A stretch of DNA of 64,000 nt. It comes from an uncultured Lachnospiraceae bacterium. GTDB taxonomy: Bacteria > Bacillota > Clostridia > Lachnospirales > Lachnospiraceae. Positions within the stretch are counted from its first letter, which is position 1. Every line of letters starts with the position of its first letter. The DNA is taken from the NCBI GenBank assembly GCA_902476645.1, contig CABSEG010000004.1, positions 1-64,000 on the forward strand, given 5' to 3'. Under the pieces are notes generated by a model. The model worked only from the letters and a program-made list of their open reading frames with translations, had not been told where the DNA came from and ran no database searches. Shown here one piece after another: positions 36,980 to 47,446 of the stretch. Position numbers and translations under genes: made by a program.

Positions 36980-38464
36980 ATGCCAGTTTTTGATTTTAAT
37001 CACTCACCGGAAGGATCGAAAGATCCCGTATGTACGTATCAAGTATTTTATTCCAATGTATCTGAGACTTCGCCGGAGAATCCGATCCTTGTACTGGATA
37101 ACAGGGCTGCGCTTTTGAAGCATCATTCCAGCGGCAAGTTCGTCAATCCGGTCAGGAGAACTTCCTTTGAGTTTCAGGGAGAGGACGGAGTAGTCAGCGC
37201 AGATATTCTGAAGATGGATGCCCGTTTTGTAAGTCTTTTAAAATGGTTGGGGGAAAATCATATCCATGTGCGTCTGTCAGGGGCTTTACGGGAGGATGGG
37301 TATGCAGTGTATAAGATCCGCGAGACCGCCTTTGGCGGCGGCGGAAAGCTTTCCGCTGAGGATGGTTTCCTTCAGTTTATGATAGAACGGCTGCTTGCCA
37401 GCGACGCGCCCTCAAAAGAAATCCCGGACGAGGATGAGGAGGAGAATGGAGACAGCATGAAGCTGACGAGTATCCAGAGTATTACGGATTTTATAAACTG
37501 TGCGGGAAGAACTCTGCCAGATCATATCCGCCTTTGGGCAAGAAGAAATCTGGCAGTCGCGCGTTCTCATGAGGTTTCTGCGGAAGAAAGGCGCCATGCG
37601 CAGCGTGCTCTTTCCATCATGATGAATATTCAATGGAAAGGAAATTATTTCGAGGCCATTGATCCGGATGAGGCACGACGAATCCTGGATGAAGAGTTGT
37701 ACGGCATGGAGCGTGTGAAGCAGAGGATTATTGAGACTATAATACAGATCAACCGGACGCATACGCTGCCGGCGTATGGGCTGTTGCTGATCGGACCGGC
37801 CGGAACTGGAAAATCTCAGATCGCATATGCTGTGGCGCGTATTTTGAAGCTGCCATGGACCACGCTGGATATGAGCTCCATCAACGATCCGGAACAGTTG
37901 ACCGGGAGCTCCAGAATCTATGCAAACGCAAAACCAGGTATTATCATGGAAGCATTTTCTATGGCGGGAGAATCCAATCTGGTGTTTATCATCAACGAGC
38001 TGGACAAAGCAGCCTCCGGAAAAGGCAACGGCAATCCGGCGGACGTTCTTCTGACGCTTTTAGACAATCTGGGTTTCACCGACAACTATATGGAATGTAC
38101 GATTCCCACTGTAGGCGTATATCCCATTGCCACTGCTAATGATAAGGAGCAGATCAGCGCACCTTTGATGTCCAGATTTGCAGTGATTGAGATTCCGGAT
38201 TATACACCGGAGGAGAAGAAGGTGATTTTTTCTAAATATGCGCTTCCCAAGGTTCTAAAGCGAATCGGAATGAGGGAAGAGGAATGCGTCCTGACACCGG
38301 AAGGGCTTGATGCGGTGATTGACCTGCACAAAGACACAAGCGGGATCCGAGACCTGGAGCAGGCAGCGGAACATCTGGCAGCGAATGCGCTCTATCAGAT
38401 CGAAGTGAATCATTGCAGTTCTGTATCCTTTGATGCAGAGCTGATCAGGAAATTGCTGCAATGA
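36980..38464 (+). CDS. Lon-like AAA+ ATPase without a protease domain
   Basis: 494 residues. The first about 235 form a domain I do not recognise, with a Glu/Asp-rich segment at 148-157. The AAA+ module follows, with Lon-like YGMERVKQRIIE leading to Walker A GPAGTGKS (272-279), sensor I ATAND (384-388) and Arg399 in SRF as a possible arginine finger. Walker B reads VFIINELDKA, with Asn339 in place of the usual Asp, but the catalytic Glu340 is kept. The protein ends after the lid, with no Ser-Lys protease domain. AGGAG lies 9 nt before the ATG. A remodelling or unfolding role is inferred. Confidence 0.72.
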   Translation: MPVFDFNHSPEGSKDPVCTYQVFYSNVSETSPENPILVLDNRAALLKHHSSGKFVNPVRRTSFEFQGEDGVVSADILKMDARFVSLLKWLGENHIHVRLSGALREDGYAVYKIRETAFGGGGKLSAEDGFLQFMIERLLASDAPSKEIPDEDEEENGDSMKLTSIQSITDFINCAGRTLPDHIRLWARRNLAVARSHEVSAEERRHAQRALSIMMNIQWKGNYFEAIDPDEARRILDEELYGMERVKQRIIETIIQINRTHTLPAYGLLLIGPAGTGKSQIAYAVARILKLPWTTLDMSSINDPEQLTGSSRIYANAKPGIIMEAFSMAGESNLVFIINELDKAASGKGNGNPADVLLTLLDNLGFTDNYMECTIPTVGVYPIATANDKEQISAPLMSRFAVIEIPDYTPEEKKVIFSKYALPKVLKRIGMREEECVLTPEGLDAVIDLHKDTSGIRDLEQAAEHLAANALYQIEVNHCSSVSFDAELIRKLLQ

Positions 38465-39128
38465 AGTGGTTACATGGAAGGTGGAGAGGAACGAATAAAT
38501 ATTTGGATTTTAGGCCCTTTTGATAGGCTATCCGTTTTTTGACATCAAATAATTAGGAGCTTGGAGGCAGAAATTGCCACCAGGCTCCTAACTATTATCA
38601 CTGATTCTAATGTTTCTGTACAGGAGGGGTTTGCAATGATCAGTTCGGTTCGTATATCGGCTCTATTAAAGGAAAGTCTCATTTGCCTGGAAAAGTCGAA
38701 ATTTATCTTTTTTGTTGAAATGGTGTGATAAAAGAACCGGAGACAATTTGGAGTAAGATGTAAAAAAAAGATGGCAAAAATTGTAAAAATCTGATAAAAT
38801 TAAGATAAACGTAGATTTTATAATTTGAAAAATGTTTATAAATTTTGGATAATAAATTATATGTTTATACAAAATGAATAATAAGAAGAAATCCTGTTTG
38901 AAAAGATGGTGTAACGATTCGAACCAATGCAGTAGAATCTCCAACCTAGGTGCAACCATTGATGAGTAAGCAGAAAAAGGTCAAGGAACTTATTTTTTGT
39001 CCTAAAATTAGTTAAATAAGTAGTGGAACCTGTAGAATGATGGAATAAGAAAAACTTCGGAAGATGATTGGATAGAGAGAACTTTTTATATAGATATATA
39101 TTTTACCCGGAGAAGGGGGAGATACTTA
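38465..39128. other. Intergenic AT-rich entry to the defence island
   Basis: Contains a hairpin at about 38551-38591, with outer stem TTAGGAGC/GCTCCTAA and inner stem GGCA-GAAA-TTGCC (a GNRA-like loop), but no T-run. A 30-codon ORF (38636-38728) has AGGAGGGG upstream but no recognisable product. From about 38740 the sequence becomes very AT-rich, which marks the left edge of the CRISPR region. The cas promoter should lie in the last 200 bases. Confidence 0.5.
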
Positions 39129-41327
39129 TTGGAAAAATACATAGCTCACAGAAATGAATTAACAGGTTCAATACAAACGGTAAAAACTCACTGCGAGAAT
39201 ACAGCTGACTTATGCCGGAAAATTTCAATTCCTGAATGGAAAGATTTTATGTTTGCGATTGGCTTGCTCCATGACGTAGGGAAATTTCAGGAATCTTTTG
39301 TAAAAAGGATTAATGGGATGAATATTCGCGTAGAACATTCTACTTGTGGAGCTTTAGCTGCCCGCGAGAATTATACAATTAACCCCATGGCTTTGATGAT
39401 GGAATATTGTATTGCGGGACATCATTCAGGAATACCAGATGGAGGATTTGCAAATGACAGCAGCGATATGCTGACGTTGCATGGAAGGATGAAAAGACAG
39501 TTTGAAGATTATAGTGAATATAGAAAAGAATTGTCTTTGCCAAAATTGAATGGACACGACTGGATGAAGTATCTATTAAATGATTGTAATAATGATATGG
39601 AAAAGTTAATTGATAAATTTGCTTTTTTTACCAGATATGCGTTTTCCTGCCTGGTTGATGCGGACTCAATTGATACGGCAGAGTTTTGTAAAGAAAGAGA
39701 TTTACCGCGAAAGTTAAAGGCTGATTTTAAAGCGTGTCTTAAAATTGTGAATGAAAAATTAACCTCGTTTGCCTGCAAAACGGAGCTTCAAAAAACAAGA
39801 AGTCTTTTACAAAAACAGGCGTTTCAAAATATTTCTCAGGATGCGGAAATTTTTTTGTTAAATATGCCTACGGGAAGCGGAAAAACATTAGCAAGTGTTA
39901 AAATTGCGTTAGAAAGAGCTATAGTAAAGAAAAAGAAGAGGATTATTTATATTATTCCTTATAACAGTATTATCGAACAAACAGCGGAAGTGTTTGAAAA
40001 ATTATTTGCGAATCACTTGGAAATTTTGAGACATCAGTCAACGTTTTCCTATGAAGATGATACAAATGGAAGCGAAGATTACCGTGAAGCCGCAAAAACC
40101 TCAGCGGAAAACTGGGATGCTCCCTTTATTATAACGACGGCAGTGCAATTCTTTGAATCTGTTTATGCAAATAAGCGAGGAAAGCTTCGAAAAATGCACA
40201 ATATGTCAGAGAGTATATTGATTTTTGATGAAGCTCATTTAATGCCGCAGAATTATCTGCAGCCATGTCTTCAGGCCGTCGCGTACATAACAAGATATTT
40301 ATATAGCGAAGCTGTATTTTTAACTGCAACTATGCCGGACTTTGAAAGGCTAATCAGGGAATACGCGCTCCCGAACAGTAAGATTGTAACCCTTATCAAA
40401 GATACCTCTATGTTTGCAAAATTTCAAACATGCAGATACAGTTATCTTGGAGAGGTGACAGTATCGCAAATACTTTCCAGAAGCTGCAAGTACCCGTCAT
40501 CACTTATTATTGTAAATAAAAAAATAACAGCTCGAAATTTATATCAGGAATGCAGCGGAAAGAAATACCACCTGTCTACGTATATGACGCCATTTGACAG
40601 GAAAAGAGTGCTAAAAGAAATCCGGGAGGAGTTAAAACAATTAGAAACAGACTATCCCGATTATAAGAATGTTCCGGAAAGCAGAAAGATTACGATTATA
40701 TCAACGTCATTGATTGAGGCAGGGGTTGACCTGGATGTTTATACCGTTTTTAGAGAAAGGTCGGGATTGGACAGTATACTTCAGGCCGGGGGACGCTGCA
40801 ACAGAGAAGGAAAAAGAGAAAACGCGGACGTATATGTTTTCGATCTGGCGGAGGAAAAAGAACGGACAGCATTAGAAGAAAAAGCGAACCTTACAAAGGG
40901 ATTGATGGAGAAATATGCAGACATCTCGGATGTTCAATGTATTTCGGAGTATTATAAAAGGCTGTTTTTTATGAAGAAACATGATATACAAAAAAATACA
41001 ATGCATCAGGCATGTTCAAGCATAGAGTCCATTCCATTTAAAAAATATGCAGATAAATTTGAACTGATAGATTCGAGGATGGTGTCGCTTGTTGTGCCGC
41101 GGGATGAGCAGAGTGAAAAATTGGTAGAAGAGATGAAGTTAACAAAGGCAGGCAATGCAAGAAAACTGCAGAACTATGCCTGCTCTTTACGACAGAAGGA
41201 ACTGGAAGATCTGATCCGTCAACACGCGGCAGATGATTACGGAACAGGAATTTATTGTCTGACAAATGTGGATTATTATGACGAAAACAAAGGTGTTTTA
41301 TTTGAAGCAACGGATTATTTTCTGTAG
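39129..41327 (+). CDS. cas3: CRISPR-associated helicase/nuclease Cas3 (type I-C)
   Basis: Effector nuclease that is recruited by Cascade and degrades target DNA. The 732 residues have the HD nuclease motif (LLHDVGK, H48-D49; CIAGHHSG), Walker A MPTGSGKT (about 246), the DEAH box IFDEAHLM (about 363) and motif VI QAGGRCNREG. The start is TTG, with GGGGGAG about 7 nt upstream; no ATG is in reach. It is the first gene of the cas operon. Confidence 0.95.
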   Translation: MEKYIAHRNELTGSIQTVKTHCENTADLCRKISIPEWKDFMFAIGLLHDVGKFQESFVKRINGMNIRVEHSTCGALAARENYTINPMALMMEYCIAGHHSGIPDGGFANDSSDMLTLHGRMKRQFEDYSEYRKELSLPKLNGHDWMKYLLNDCNNDMEKLIDKFAFFTRYAFSCLVDADSIDTAEFCKERDLPRKLKADFKACLKIVNEKLTSFACKTELQKTRSLLQKQAFQNISQDAEIFLLNMPTGSGKTLASVKIALERAIVKKKKRIIYIIPYNSIIEQTAEVFEKLFANHLEILRHQSTFSYEDDTNGSEDYREAAKTSAENWDAPFIITTAVQFFESVYANKRGKLRKMHNMSESILIFDEAHLMPQNYLQPCLQAVAYITRYLYSEAVFLTATMPDFERLIREYALPNSKIVTLIKDTSMFAKFQTCRYSYLGEVTVSQILSRSCKYPSSLIIVNKKITARNLYQECSGKKYHLSTYMTPFDRKRVLKEIREELKQLETDYPDYKNVPESRKITIISTSLIEAGVDLDVYTVFRERSGLDSILQAGGRCNREGKRENADVYVFDLAEEKERTALEEKANLTKGLMEKYADISDVQCISEYYKRLFFMKKHDIQKNTMHQACSSIESIPFKKYADKFELIDSRMVSLVVPRDEQSEKLVEEMKLTKAGNARKLQNYACSLRQKELEDLIRQHAADDYGTGIYCLTNVDYYDENKGVLFEATDYFL

Positions 41328-41344
41328 ATGAAAGGGGTGAAAAC

Positions 41345-42073
41345 ATGAGCTATGGGTTTAGAATTCTCGTAGAAGGCGATTACGCATGTTTTACAAGACC
41401 GGAGCTCAAAGTTGAGAGAGTGAGTTATGACGTTCCTACGCCTGGGGCATTGGAAGGGCTGTTAAAAAGTGTCTATTGGAAACCCGCCATTCGGTATGTG
41501 ATTGATAAGATTATTGTCTTTCAGGACATTGATTTTGTTAATATCAGACGAAATGAGGTGAAAGATAAGGTACTGCTCAGTGCCGTAAAAAGCCAGATGA
41601 ATGGAAAAGGCGGAGACCCATGCATTTATGCTTCGGAGAGCAGGAGCCAGCGAGCATCCATGGTTTTAAAAAATGTAAAATATGGAGTGGAATTTCATTT
41701 TGAGCTTACCGGACTGAAAAACGGTGAAGAGACAGATGGGGAAAACAAGCATTTTAATATTATCAAAAGAAGGCTGGAAAAAGGTCAGTGGTTTCGAACG
41801 CCTTGTCTTGGCTGCAGTGAATTTCCAGTAAAACGTATTGAGTTGGTGCCGGAGTTTGACGAGAAGTTAATCAGCAGTACAATTTTAAATATGGGGGATG
41901 TGGATCTTGGGTATATGAGTTATAAAGTACAATTTGAAGATGGAGGAAAGCCTTTGAATAACGATTGGGATAATCCTAAATTCTCAGATAAGGCTTCCAC
42001 AGTTTACTATCGTCCACATATGATAAACGGCGTGATCGATGTGAAAAAGTACAGGGAGGAATTGCGATGCTGA
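41345..42073 (+). CDS. cas5: Cas5c (type I-C, crRNA processing)
   Basis: 242-residue RAMP-fold protein. In type I-C, Cas5 replaces Cas6 and cuts the precursor crRNA in the repeat, then caps the 5' handle within Cascade. The N-terminus (GFRILVEGDYACFTRPELKVERVSYDVPTPGALEGLLKSVYW) is the conserved Cas5d/c signature. It lies 17 nt after cas3 and overlaps cas8c by 7 nt. Confidence 0.94.
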   Translation: MSYGFRILVEGDYACFTRPELKVERVSYDVPTPGALEGLLKSVYWKPAIRYVIDKIIVFQDIDFVNIRRNEVKDKVLLSAVKSQMNGKGGDPCIYASESRSQRASMVLKNVKYGVEFHFELTGLKNGEETDGENKHFNIIKRRLEKGQWFRTPCLGCSEFPVKRIELVPEFDEKLISSTILNMGDVDLGYMSYKVQFEDGGKPLNNDWDNPKFSDKASTVYYRPHMINGVIDVKKYREELRC

Positions 42074-43863
42074 TAAAAGCACTATGTGATTATTATGATA
42101 TCTTGGCTGAAAAAGGCAGTGTCCTTCCGGAGGGATATTCTAAAGTGAATGTTCACTATCTGATTTCCCTTAATAAAGATGGACAGGTTGATGAAATCAT
42201 TGACTGTCAGGAAACAGAGCTGGTTCAATCAGGAACGAAAATAAAAGAGAAAAAAGTACCAAGACAAATGGTAATGCCTCAGAGGACGGAAAAATCAGGG
42301 ATTGACGCAAATATAGCAGAGCACCGGCCACTGTATATTTTTGGATTGAATTTGGAGAAAGAAAGGCTATCACCAGATGATAGGACAGATAAAGCCAGAA
42401 AATCTCACAAAGTTTTTGTGGAAAAAAATTTGAGTTTTATGGAGGATATTCATTCACCCATAGCCGAAGCGTATAAAAATTTTCTCGCCTCATGGAAACC
42501 AGAAGAGGAAATAGAAAATAAATGGCTTCTTGGATTGGGAAAGGATTATCAGAAAGCGAACTTTGCGTTTTGCCTGTCTGGCAGTCCGGACTGTCTCCTG
42601 CATGAAGAATCTGAGGTGAAAGCAAAGTGGGACAGAGAGTATTTAAATGAAGAAAATAATAATAGAAAAACTGCACAATGTGCTGTTACAGGGCAGGAAG
42701 AACCAATAGCGAGAATACACAGTAAAATTAAGGGGGTTTATGGAGGTCTGTCAACAGGAAGTGTGCTGATAAGTTTTAAAAATGATTCTGAAAATTCTTA
42801 TGGAAATGACCAGTCGTATAACAGCAATATTTCTGAGAAAGCCATGAAGAAATACACCGAGGCGTTGAACTATTTATTAAGCAGCAGTAAGCATAGAGCC
42901 ATGCTGGACGATATGACGATCGTATTCTGGGCAATGAGTAGTCGGGAAACGTATGAAGACTTGTTTATGAAAATGCTGTTGGGGCAGCAGGATCAGATGG
43001 ATACGAGCCAGACAGAAGACATGTTGAAAGAGCTTCTGACAGATGCAAGAGACGCTAAGATAACAGAAGAAAGAATTCGATCATTGGATATGATGGATCC
43101 GGAAGTAGATTTTTATATGCTGGGTCTTAAGCCCAATTCTTCAAGACTATCTGTAAAGTTTATTATAAAAAGAAAATATGCGGATGTGCTTTGGAATATA
43201 GCAAGATTCCAAAGGGATCTTCAGGTATCTGAGGTTTTTCATTCGGTTGCGCTCTGGCAGATTAAAAGGGAAATGATTTCACCAAAAAGTAAAAATGATA
43301 AGGTAAATCCCGCTTTAATGTCAAGAATGCTTGAAGCTATTATGTATGGAAGAACGTATCCATTATTTCTGATGGACACAATGGTAAGAAGAGTAAAAAC
43401 GGACGAAGGAAGCGCAAAGATTAATTCAGTGCGGGCCGGAGTGATCAAGGCTTGCATTAACAGAAATAGTTCAAAGGAGGAATTAAAAGTGTCACTGGAT
43501 AAAACAAATCAATCACAGGCCTATTTATGTGGGAGGCTTTTTGCTGTTCTTGAAAAACTACAACAGGATGCATCGAACAATTCGTTAAACAGAACAATTA
43601 AAGATGCTTATTTTGCTTCTGCGTCATCCAAACCGGCATTGGTATTTCCAAAACTTATCCGGCTTGCACAAAATCATTTAAACAAAGTGAAATATCCGGT
43701 CTATTATCATAAATTAATGGGAGAAATTATGGACGGGCTCAAAGGTGAATTCCCGGAAACATTTCGCTTGATGGATCAGGGAAGATTTGATATTGGATAC
43801 TATCAACAAAATCAAGATTTATGGAAGAAAGTAAACAAATCAGAAGAAACGGAGGAAAAGTAA
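42067..43863 (+). CDS. cas8c: Cas8c (Csd1) large Cascade subunit
   Basis: 598-residue Csd1-family protein that recognises the PAM and supports R-loop formation in type I-C Cascade. Typical elements are the N-terminal LIKALCDYYDILAEKGSVLPEGY and the central FYMLGLKPNSSRLSV. In many type I-C systems an internal start in this gene gives the small subunit Cas11c; the CDS is long enough for it, but I could not locate a definite internal site. It overlaps cas5 by 7 nt. Confidence 0.94.
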   Translation: MLIKALCDYYDILAEKGSVLPEGYSKVNVHYLISLNKDGQVDEIIDCQETELVQSGTKIKEKKVPRQMVMPQRTEKSGIDANIAEHRPLYIFGLNLEKERLSPDDRTDKARKSHKVFVEKNLSFMEDIHSPIAEAYKNFLASWKPEEEIENKWLLGLGKDYQKANFAFCLSGSPDCLLHEESEVKAKWDREYLNEENNNRKTAQCAVTGQEEPIARIHSKIKGVYGGLSTGSVLISFKNDSENSYGNDQSYNSNISEKAMKKYTEALNYLLSSSKHRAMLDDMTIVFWAMSSRETYEDLFMKMLLGQQDQMDTSQTEDMLKELLTDARDAKITEERIRSLDMMDPEVDFYMLGLKPNSSRLSVKFIIKRKYADVLWNIARFQRDLQVSEVFHSVALWQIKREMISPKSKNDKVNPALMSRMLEAIMYGRTYPLFLMDTMVRRVKTDEGSAKINSVRAGVIKACINRNSSKEELKVSLDKTNQSQAYLCGRLFAVLEKLQQDASNNSLNRTIKDAYFASASSKPALVFPKLIRLAQNHLNKVKYPVYYHKLMGEIMDGLKGEFPETFRLMDQGRFDIGYYQQNQDLWKKVNKSEETEEK

Positions 43864-43864
43864 T

Positions 43865-44722
43865 ATGGCACTTACAAGCAGATATGATTTTGTAATTCTT
43901 TTTGATGTGGAAAATGGAAATCCCAACGGAGATCCTGATGCGGGAAATGCGCCTCGCGTAGATGCGGAGTCCGGATATGGATATATTACAGATGTCTGCC
44001 TGAAACGCAAAATCAGAAACTATGTGGAACTGGCAAAAGAAGGTGTGCCAGGTTACAATATTCTGATTAAACCGGATCGCTCGCTGAATGCGAAATTTAC
44101 AGAGGCTTATGAGGCTGAAGGACTCAAAACAAAGAATAAAGGGAAAAATTCGGATGATGTAAAAAAAGCAAGGGATTATATGTGCCGTACGTATTTTGAT
44201 GTGAGAGCCTTTGGAGCGGTGATGTCAACAGGAGATGATCCATGCGGCATCGTGAGAGGACCGGTGCAAATTAATTTTGCACGAAGTATTTCACCGATTA
44301 ATATTCAGGATGTTACAATAACACGTCAGGCACGTACTACAGATGATAGAAAGGAAACCGGAGACACGGAAATGGGAAGAAAAAGTGTGATTCCATATGC
44401 GCTTTATCGGGCAGAAGGCTATGTGTCCGCGGCACTGGCAAACAAATCAACAGATCTTTCGGAAGAAGACATAGAACTTTTATGGACTGCTATTGTAAAT
44501 ATGTTTGAAAATGACCATAGTGCCGCGCGTGGGAAAATGTGTATGAGAAAATTATATGTGTTTAAACATGACAATGTTCTTGGAAATTGTCCATCACATA
44601 TCCTTTTTGAAAAAATTTCTGTGAGAGAAAAGGAGAATATTCTTCCCAGAGCTTTTGGCGATTATGTCATTGCAGTAGACGAAATTATGCCGGCAGGCGT
44701 AGAACTGATTCAGAAAATATGA
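43865..44722 (+). CDS. cas7: Cas7c (Csd2) backbone subunit
   Basis: 285-residue Cas7 that forms the helical filament along the crRNA. Signature segments are YDFVILFDVENGNPNGDPDAGN near the N-terminus and VRAFGAVMSTG in the middle. An AACGGAGG site precedes the ATG, one base after the cas8c stop. It overlaps cas4 by 4 nt. Confidence 0.96.
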   Translation: MALTSRYDFVILFDVENGNPNGDPDAGNAPRVDAESGYGYITDVCLKRKIRNYVELAKEGVPGYNILIKPDRSLNAKFTEAYEAEGLKTKNKGKNSDDVKKARDYMCRTYFDVRAFGAVMSTGDDPCGIVRGPVQINFARSISPINIQDVTITRQARTTDDRKETGDTEMGRKSVIPYALYRAEGYVSAALANKSTDLSEEDIELLWTAIVNMFENDHSAARGKMCMRKLYVFKHDNVLGNCPSHILFEKISVREKENILPRAFGDYVIAVDEIMPAGVELIQKI

Positions 44723-45393
44723 GTACAGCAGAAATAACAATTCGTTCCATTCAACACTATCTGTACTGCCCGCATCGATGGGGACTTTTGGAAATTGATA
44801 AAGCGTGGGCGGAAAATATTTTTGTGACGAAAGCAAATCTTATGCATGACCGAGTGCATGACCCGGATAAAAGTTATACTATGCGTGGTAGAAAAGTAGT
44901 TACTTCAGTACCGGTTTATAATGATTGTGATCCATATAATTTGTATGGAATAACGGATTGTCTGGAACTTACTAAAGATAAGTGCGGAGTTTCTGTTAAT
45001 GAAAGTGAAGAAAAATATCATATCTGTATTGTAGAATATAAACCGACGAAACCGAAAAATGCGGAGTACAGAGAGGATGATCTGATGCAGGTGTTTGCCC
45101 AGAAGATCTGTGTGGATTATGTGTTTGGCTGTGACTGTGACGGTATGATTTATTATGCGGATGTGAAAAAACGCGTCGCTTTACCACTGAAAGAGAGTTT
45201 TAGGGAATATGACATAAGGCTAAAAAATGTTTTGGAGGAGATGAGAAGGAATCTTGCAACTGGTCATATACCGGGAATTAGAAAAGGTCAAAAGTGTAGT
45301 GGGTGTTCGATGAAAGATTTATGTATGCCGTCTACGAAACCGATAAAGGATTTACATGCAGAGATAGTGAAAATAGGAAAGGCAGAGTTATGA
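44719..45393 (+). CDS. cas4: Cas4 exonuclease (spacer adaptation)
   Basis: 224-residue RecB-like nuclease with an Fe-S cluster that trims prespacers and helps select the PAM side. The N-terminal cysteine (YLYCPHRWGLLEID) and the C-terminal cysteines (CSGCSMKDLC) supply the cluster. Nuclease residues appear in the Asp and EYKPTKP region (about 105-115). It overlaps cas7 and cas1 by 4 nt each. Confidence 0.95.
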   Translation: MSTAEITIRSIQHYLYCPHRWGLLEIDKAWAENIFVTKANLMHDRVHDPDKSYTMRGRKVVTSVPVYNDCDPYNLYGITDCLELTKDKCGVSVNESEEKYHICIVEYKPTKPKNAEYREDDLMQVFAQKICVDYVFGCDCDGMIYYADVKKRVALPLKESFREYDIRLKNVLEEMRRNLATGHIPGIRKGQKCSGCSMKDLCMPSTKPIKDLHAEIVKIGKAEL

Positions 45394-46412
45394 GAAAACT
45401 ATTAAATACTGTTTATGTTACAAATGAGCTGGCGTATTTAACACTGGATGGTGAAAATCTTGTATGTAAAATTGACGGTGAGATAAAGCTTCGGATTCCT
45501 TTTGAGAACATTGAAAATATTGTCTGTTTTAATTATATTGGGTGCTCTCCTGCATTAATGGGTAAGTGCGTAGGGAAAACAATTCCCATTAATTTTATTT
45601 CTCCACAGGGCCGATTTTTGGCTAAAGTCTGTGGAGAAACAAAGGGAAATGTTTTTCTGAGGGTGGCGCAGATTGACAGGTTCAGAGAAAGTGCGCTTAT
45701 TCTTGCTCAAAATACAATGGCTGCAAAATTAAGTAATACACGTCAGTTGATACGTCGTACACTTCATGATAATGCTGAATTGCGAGGAGACGAAGAAATC
45801 CAAAAAGTTGTACAAATCCTGACATCAGGAATTGATCAACTGTACAAGGCACAGAGTATAGAGGAAATTGTAGGCATTGAAGGGTATTGTGCCAAGAGTT
45901 ATTTTTCTATTTTTAATAAGCTGATTACAAATAAGAAAGTACCATTTACATTTAAGCTTCGTACAAAAAGACCGCCCCTTGATCCGATCAACGCAGTATT
46001 GTCTTTTGTATACACGCTTGCTACTAGTGAGTTTGCAGCTGCTTTGGAAACGGTTGGACTTGACAGTTACATTGGATATTGCCATACCCTCAAAAGCGGT
46101 AGAGTTTCTCTCGCATGTGATTTAGTAGAAGAGGCCCGGTGTCTTATTGAGAGATTTGTAATTACACTTTTAAATTTGCAGATTTTAGGAGAGAAAGATT
46201 TTGAACAACAAATTTCAGGAGCAGTGTGGCTAAATGATGAAGGGCGTAAAAAAGTACTTTCACGTTGGCAAGAAAAGAAGCGATCGGATATGCTGCATCC
46301 ATATCTTAAACAGAAAATTCCGATGGGATTGCTACCATATGTGCAAAGTAATCTTCTGGCAAAATATGTGCGTGGTGACATAGAAGTTTATCCATCATAC
46401 CTTTTAAAGTAA
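45390..46412 (+). CDS. cas1: Cas1 integrase (type I-C)
   Basis: 340-residue integrase that inserts spacers together with Cas2. The N-terminal beta domain (MRKLLNTVYVTNELAYLTLDGENLV) and the C-terminal helical catalytic domain, with EGYCAKSYFSIFNKLI and YCHTLKSGRVSLACDLVEE, are intact. The start at 45390 overlaps the cas4 stop (ATGA); the longer frame from 45303 would lie inside cas4. In normal type I-C loci cas2 follows at once; here 1.3 kb separates them. Confidence 0.96.
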   Translation: MRKLLNTVYVTNELAYLTLDGENLVCKIDGEIKLRIPFENIENIVCFNYIGCSPALMGKCVGKTIPINFISPQGRFLAKVCGETKGNVFLRVAQIDRFRESALILAQNTMAAKLSNTRQLIRRTLHDNAELRGDEEIQKVVQILTSGIDQLYKAQSIEEIVGIEGYCAKSYFSIFNKLITNKKVPFTFKLRTKRPPLDPINAVLSFVYTLATSEFAAALETVGLDSYIGYCHTLKSGRVSLACDLVEEARCLIERFVITLLNLQILGEKDFEQQISGAVWLNDEGRKKVLSRWQEKKRSDMLHPYLKQKIPMGLLPYVQSNLLAKYVRGDIEVYPSYLLK

Positions 46413-47446
46413 GTCTGCAAATAAAAAGTCAAGCAGAAATGGAGAAACTTTGAAAACTTTATACAGGTTGAATGAAAGGCATAAAAACAAGATCACCGCA
46501 GTGCGCGGGTCTGATATGAGAATGAGAAAGATATTTTTTATCAGCCCGTAATCAATCTGGAAAAACGTGTTTGCCCCGGTAGTTATGTATATGTAATAAG
46601 GTTTACCCTGAGCCCGTTTTTTATCCATAAAGGCATAAACAGGATCGTTGCCGACGAACATTTGATCAGGCTGTCTATAATCTGAAAGAGAGCTTTGCGC
46701 AGGTAAGGAGAACTTTCTTCCAGGCCCGTACACTTTTCTGAACATGCTGTCCACAATCGTTCTTTCCGGTGTCAACACCTGCAAAGGCGGTAAGGGCTTC
46801 GCGGTGGGTAAAGCGGGAAACATCTCCAATCCCGGTCATAGGCTGTAGAAGCAAGCTCATTCATTTTCAGGCGAAAGGATTCCACGGTTTCAAATGCAGT
46901 ATCCAGCAATGCTACAGACTGCAATATCAACAGTTTTTGATATCATCCTTTGGGAATACGGCGATCAGGTGGAAAGAAAGATAAGGGGGGTTCTCAGCTT
47001 TCTCTACATGGAAGTAATAGCTCCTGCATTTGCACCAGCTCTGATAATGCGCTGTATAAGCATTTAGAGATACCGAGCGGACACAATCCACATGCCGGTA
47101 GGTATGGACACAATCCATCCGTTTCAGCAAGAAGGGAAATAAGATTGTTTTTCATGGCAGTTTTCTGGACCATACTGCCATCACTGCGGGCAGGCCTGTC
47201 AAAGAAATCATTCGCTCCCGGATAGGCCTGGTATAGAAGCCGGATTGCCAGTTCATAGTATCTGCCCGTGTGGCTCCATACAAACCTTAGTTTCACCATC
47301 AAAATCTTGGAACCGTTTGAACAGGCAGTTTATGGCAGACTGAGTGTGTAGGATATCCCAAGGGGCATGGTTACCGCGTTGCCCGGTCTTCGGATAGTGA
47401 CAGTGCTTTTTCTTTTAGAAACATTAATACCAACAGCGTTTATAAT
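46404..47446 (-). mobile_element. Decayed IS110-family transposase between cas1 and cas2
   Basis: Pieces of one IS110 transposase appear in several minus-strand frames, in order: the N-terminus NAVGINVSKRKSTVTIRRPG (from 47440, ATA where the start ATG should be), FVWSHTGRYYELAIRLLYQA (about 47290), GIGDVSRFTHREALTAFAGVDTG (about 46830) and VYAFMDKKRAQGKPYYIYITTGAN (about 46640). Stops and frameshifts separate them, so no functional protein can be made. The reading frame of the last piece runs into the end of cas1. The N-terminal RuvC-like DEDD part is largely degraded. Confidence 0.82.

Noticed and set aside
36683..37003. 106-codon minus-strand frame that might be the AraC N-terminus
   Set aside because: Its sequence shows no cupin or other sensor-domain pattern and it runs antisense into the AAA ATPase gene.
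38636..38728. 30-codon ORF with a good Shine-Dalgarno
   Set aside because: No recognisable product and no sign of conservation that I can see; mentioned only in the intergenic entry.
38900..38950. tRNA T-arm-like GGTTCGAATC with ACACC on the minus strand
   Set aside because: The stem does not pair and no D-arm or anticodon arm precedes it, so it is not a tRNA; an attachment-site remnant cannot be shown.
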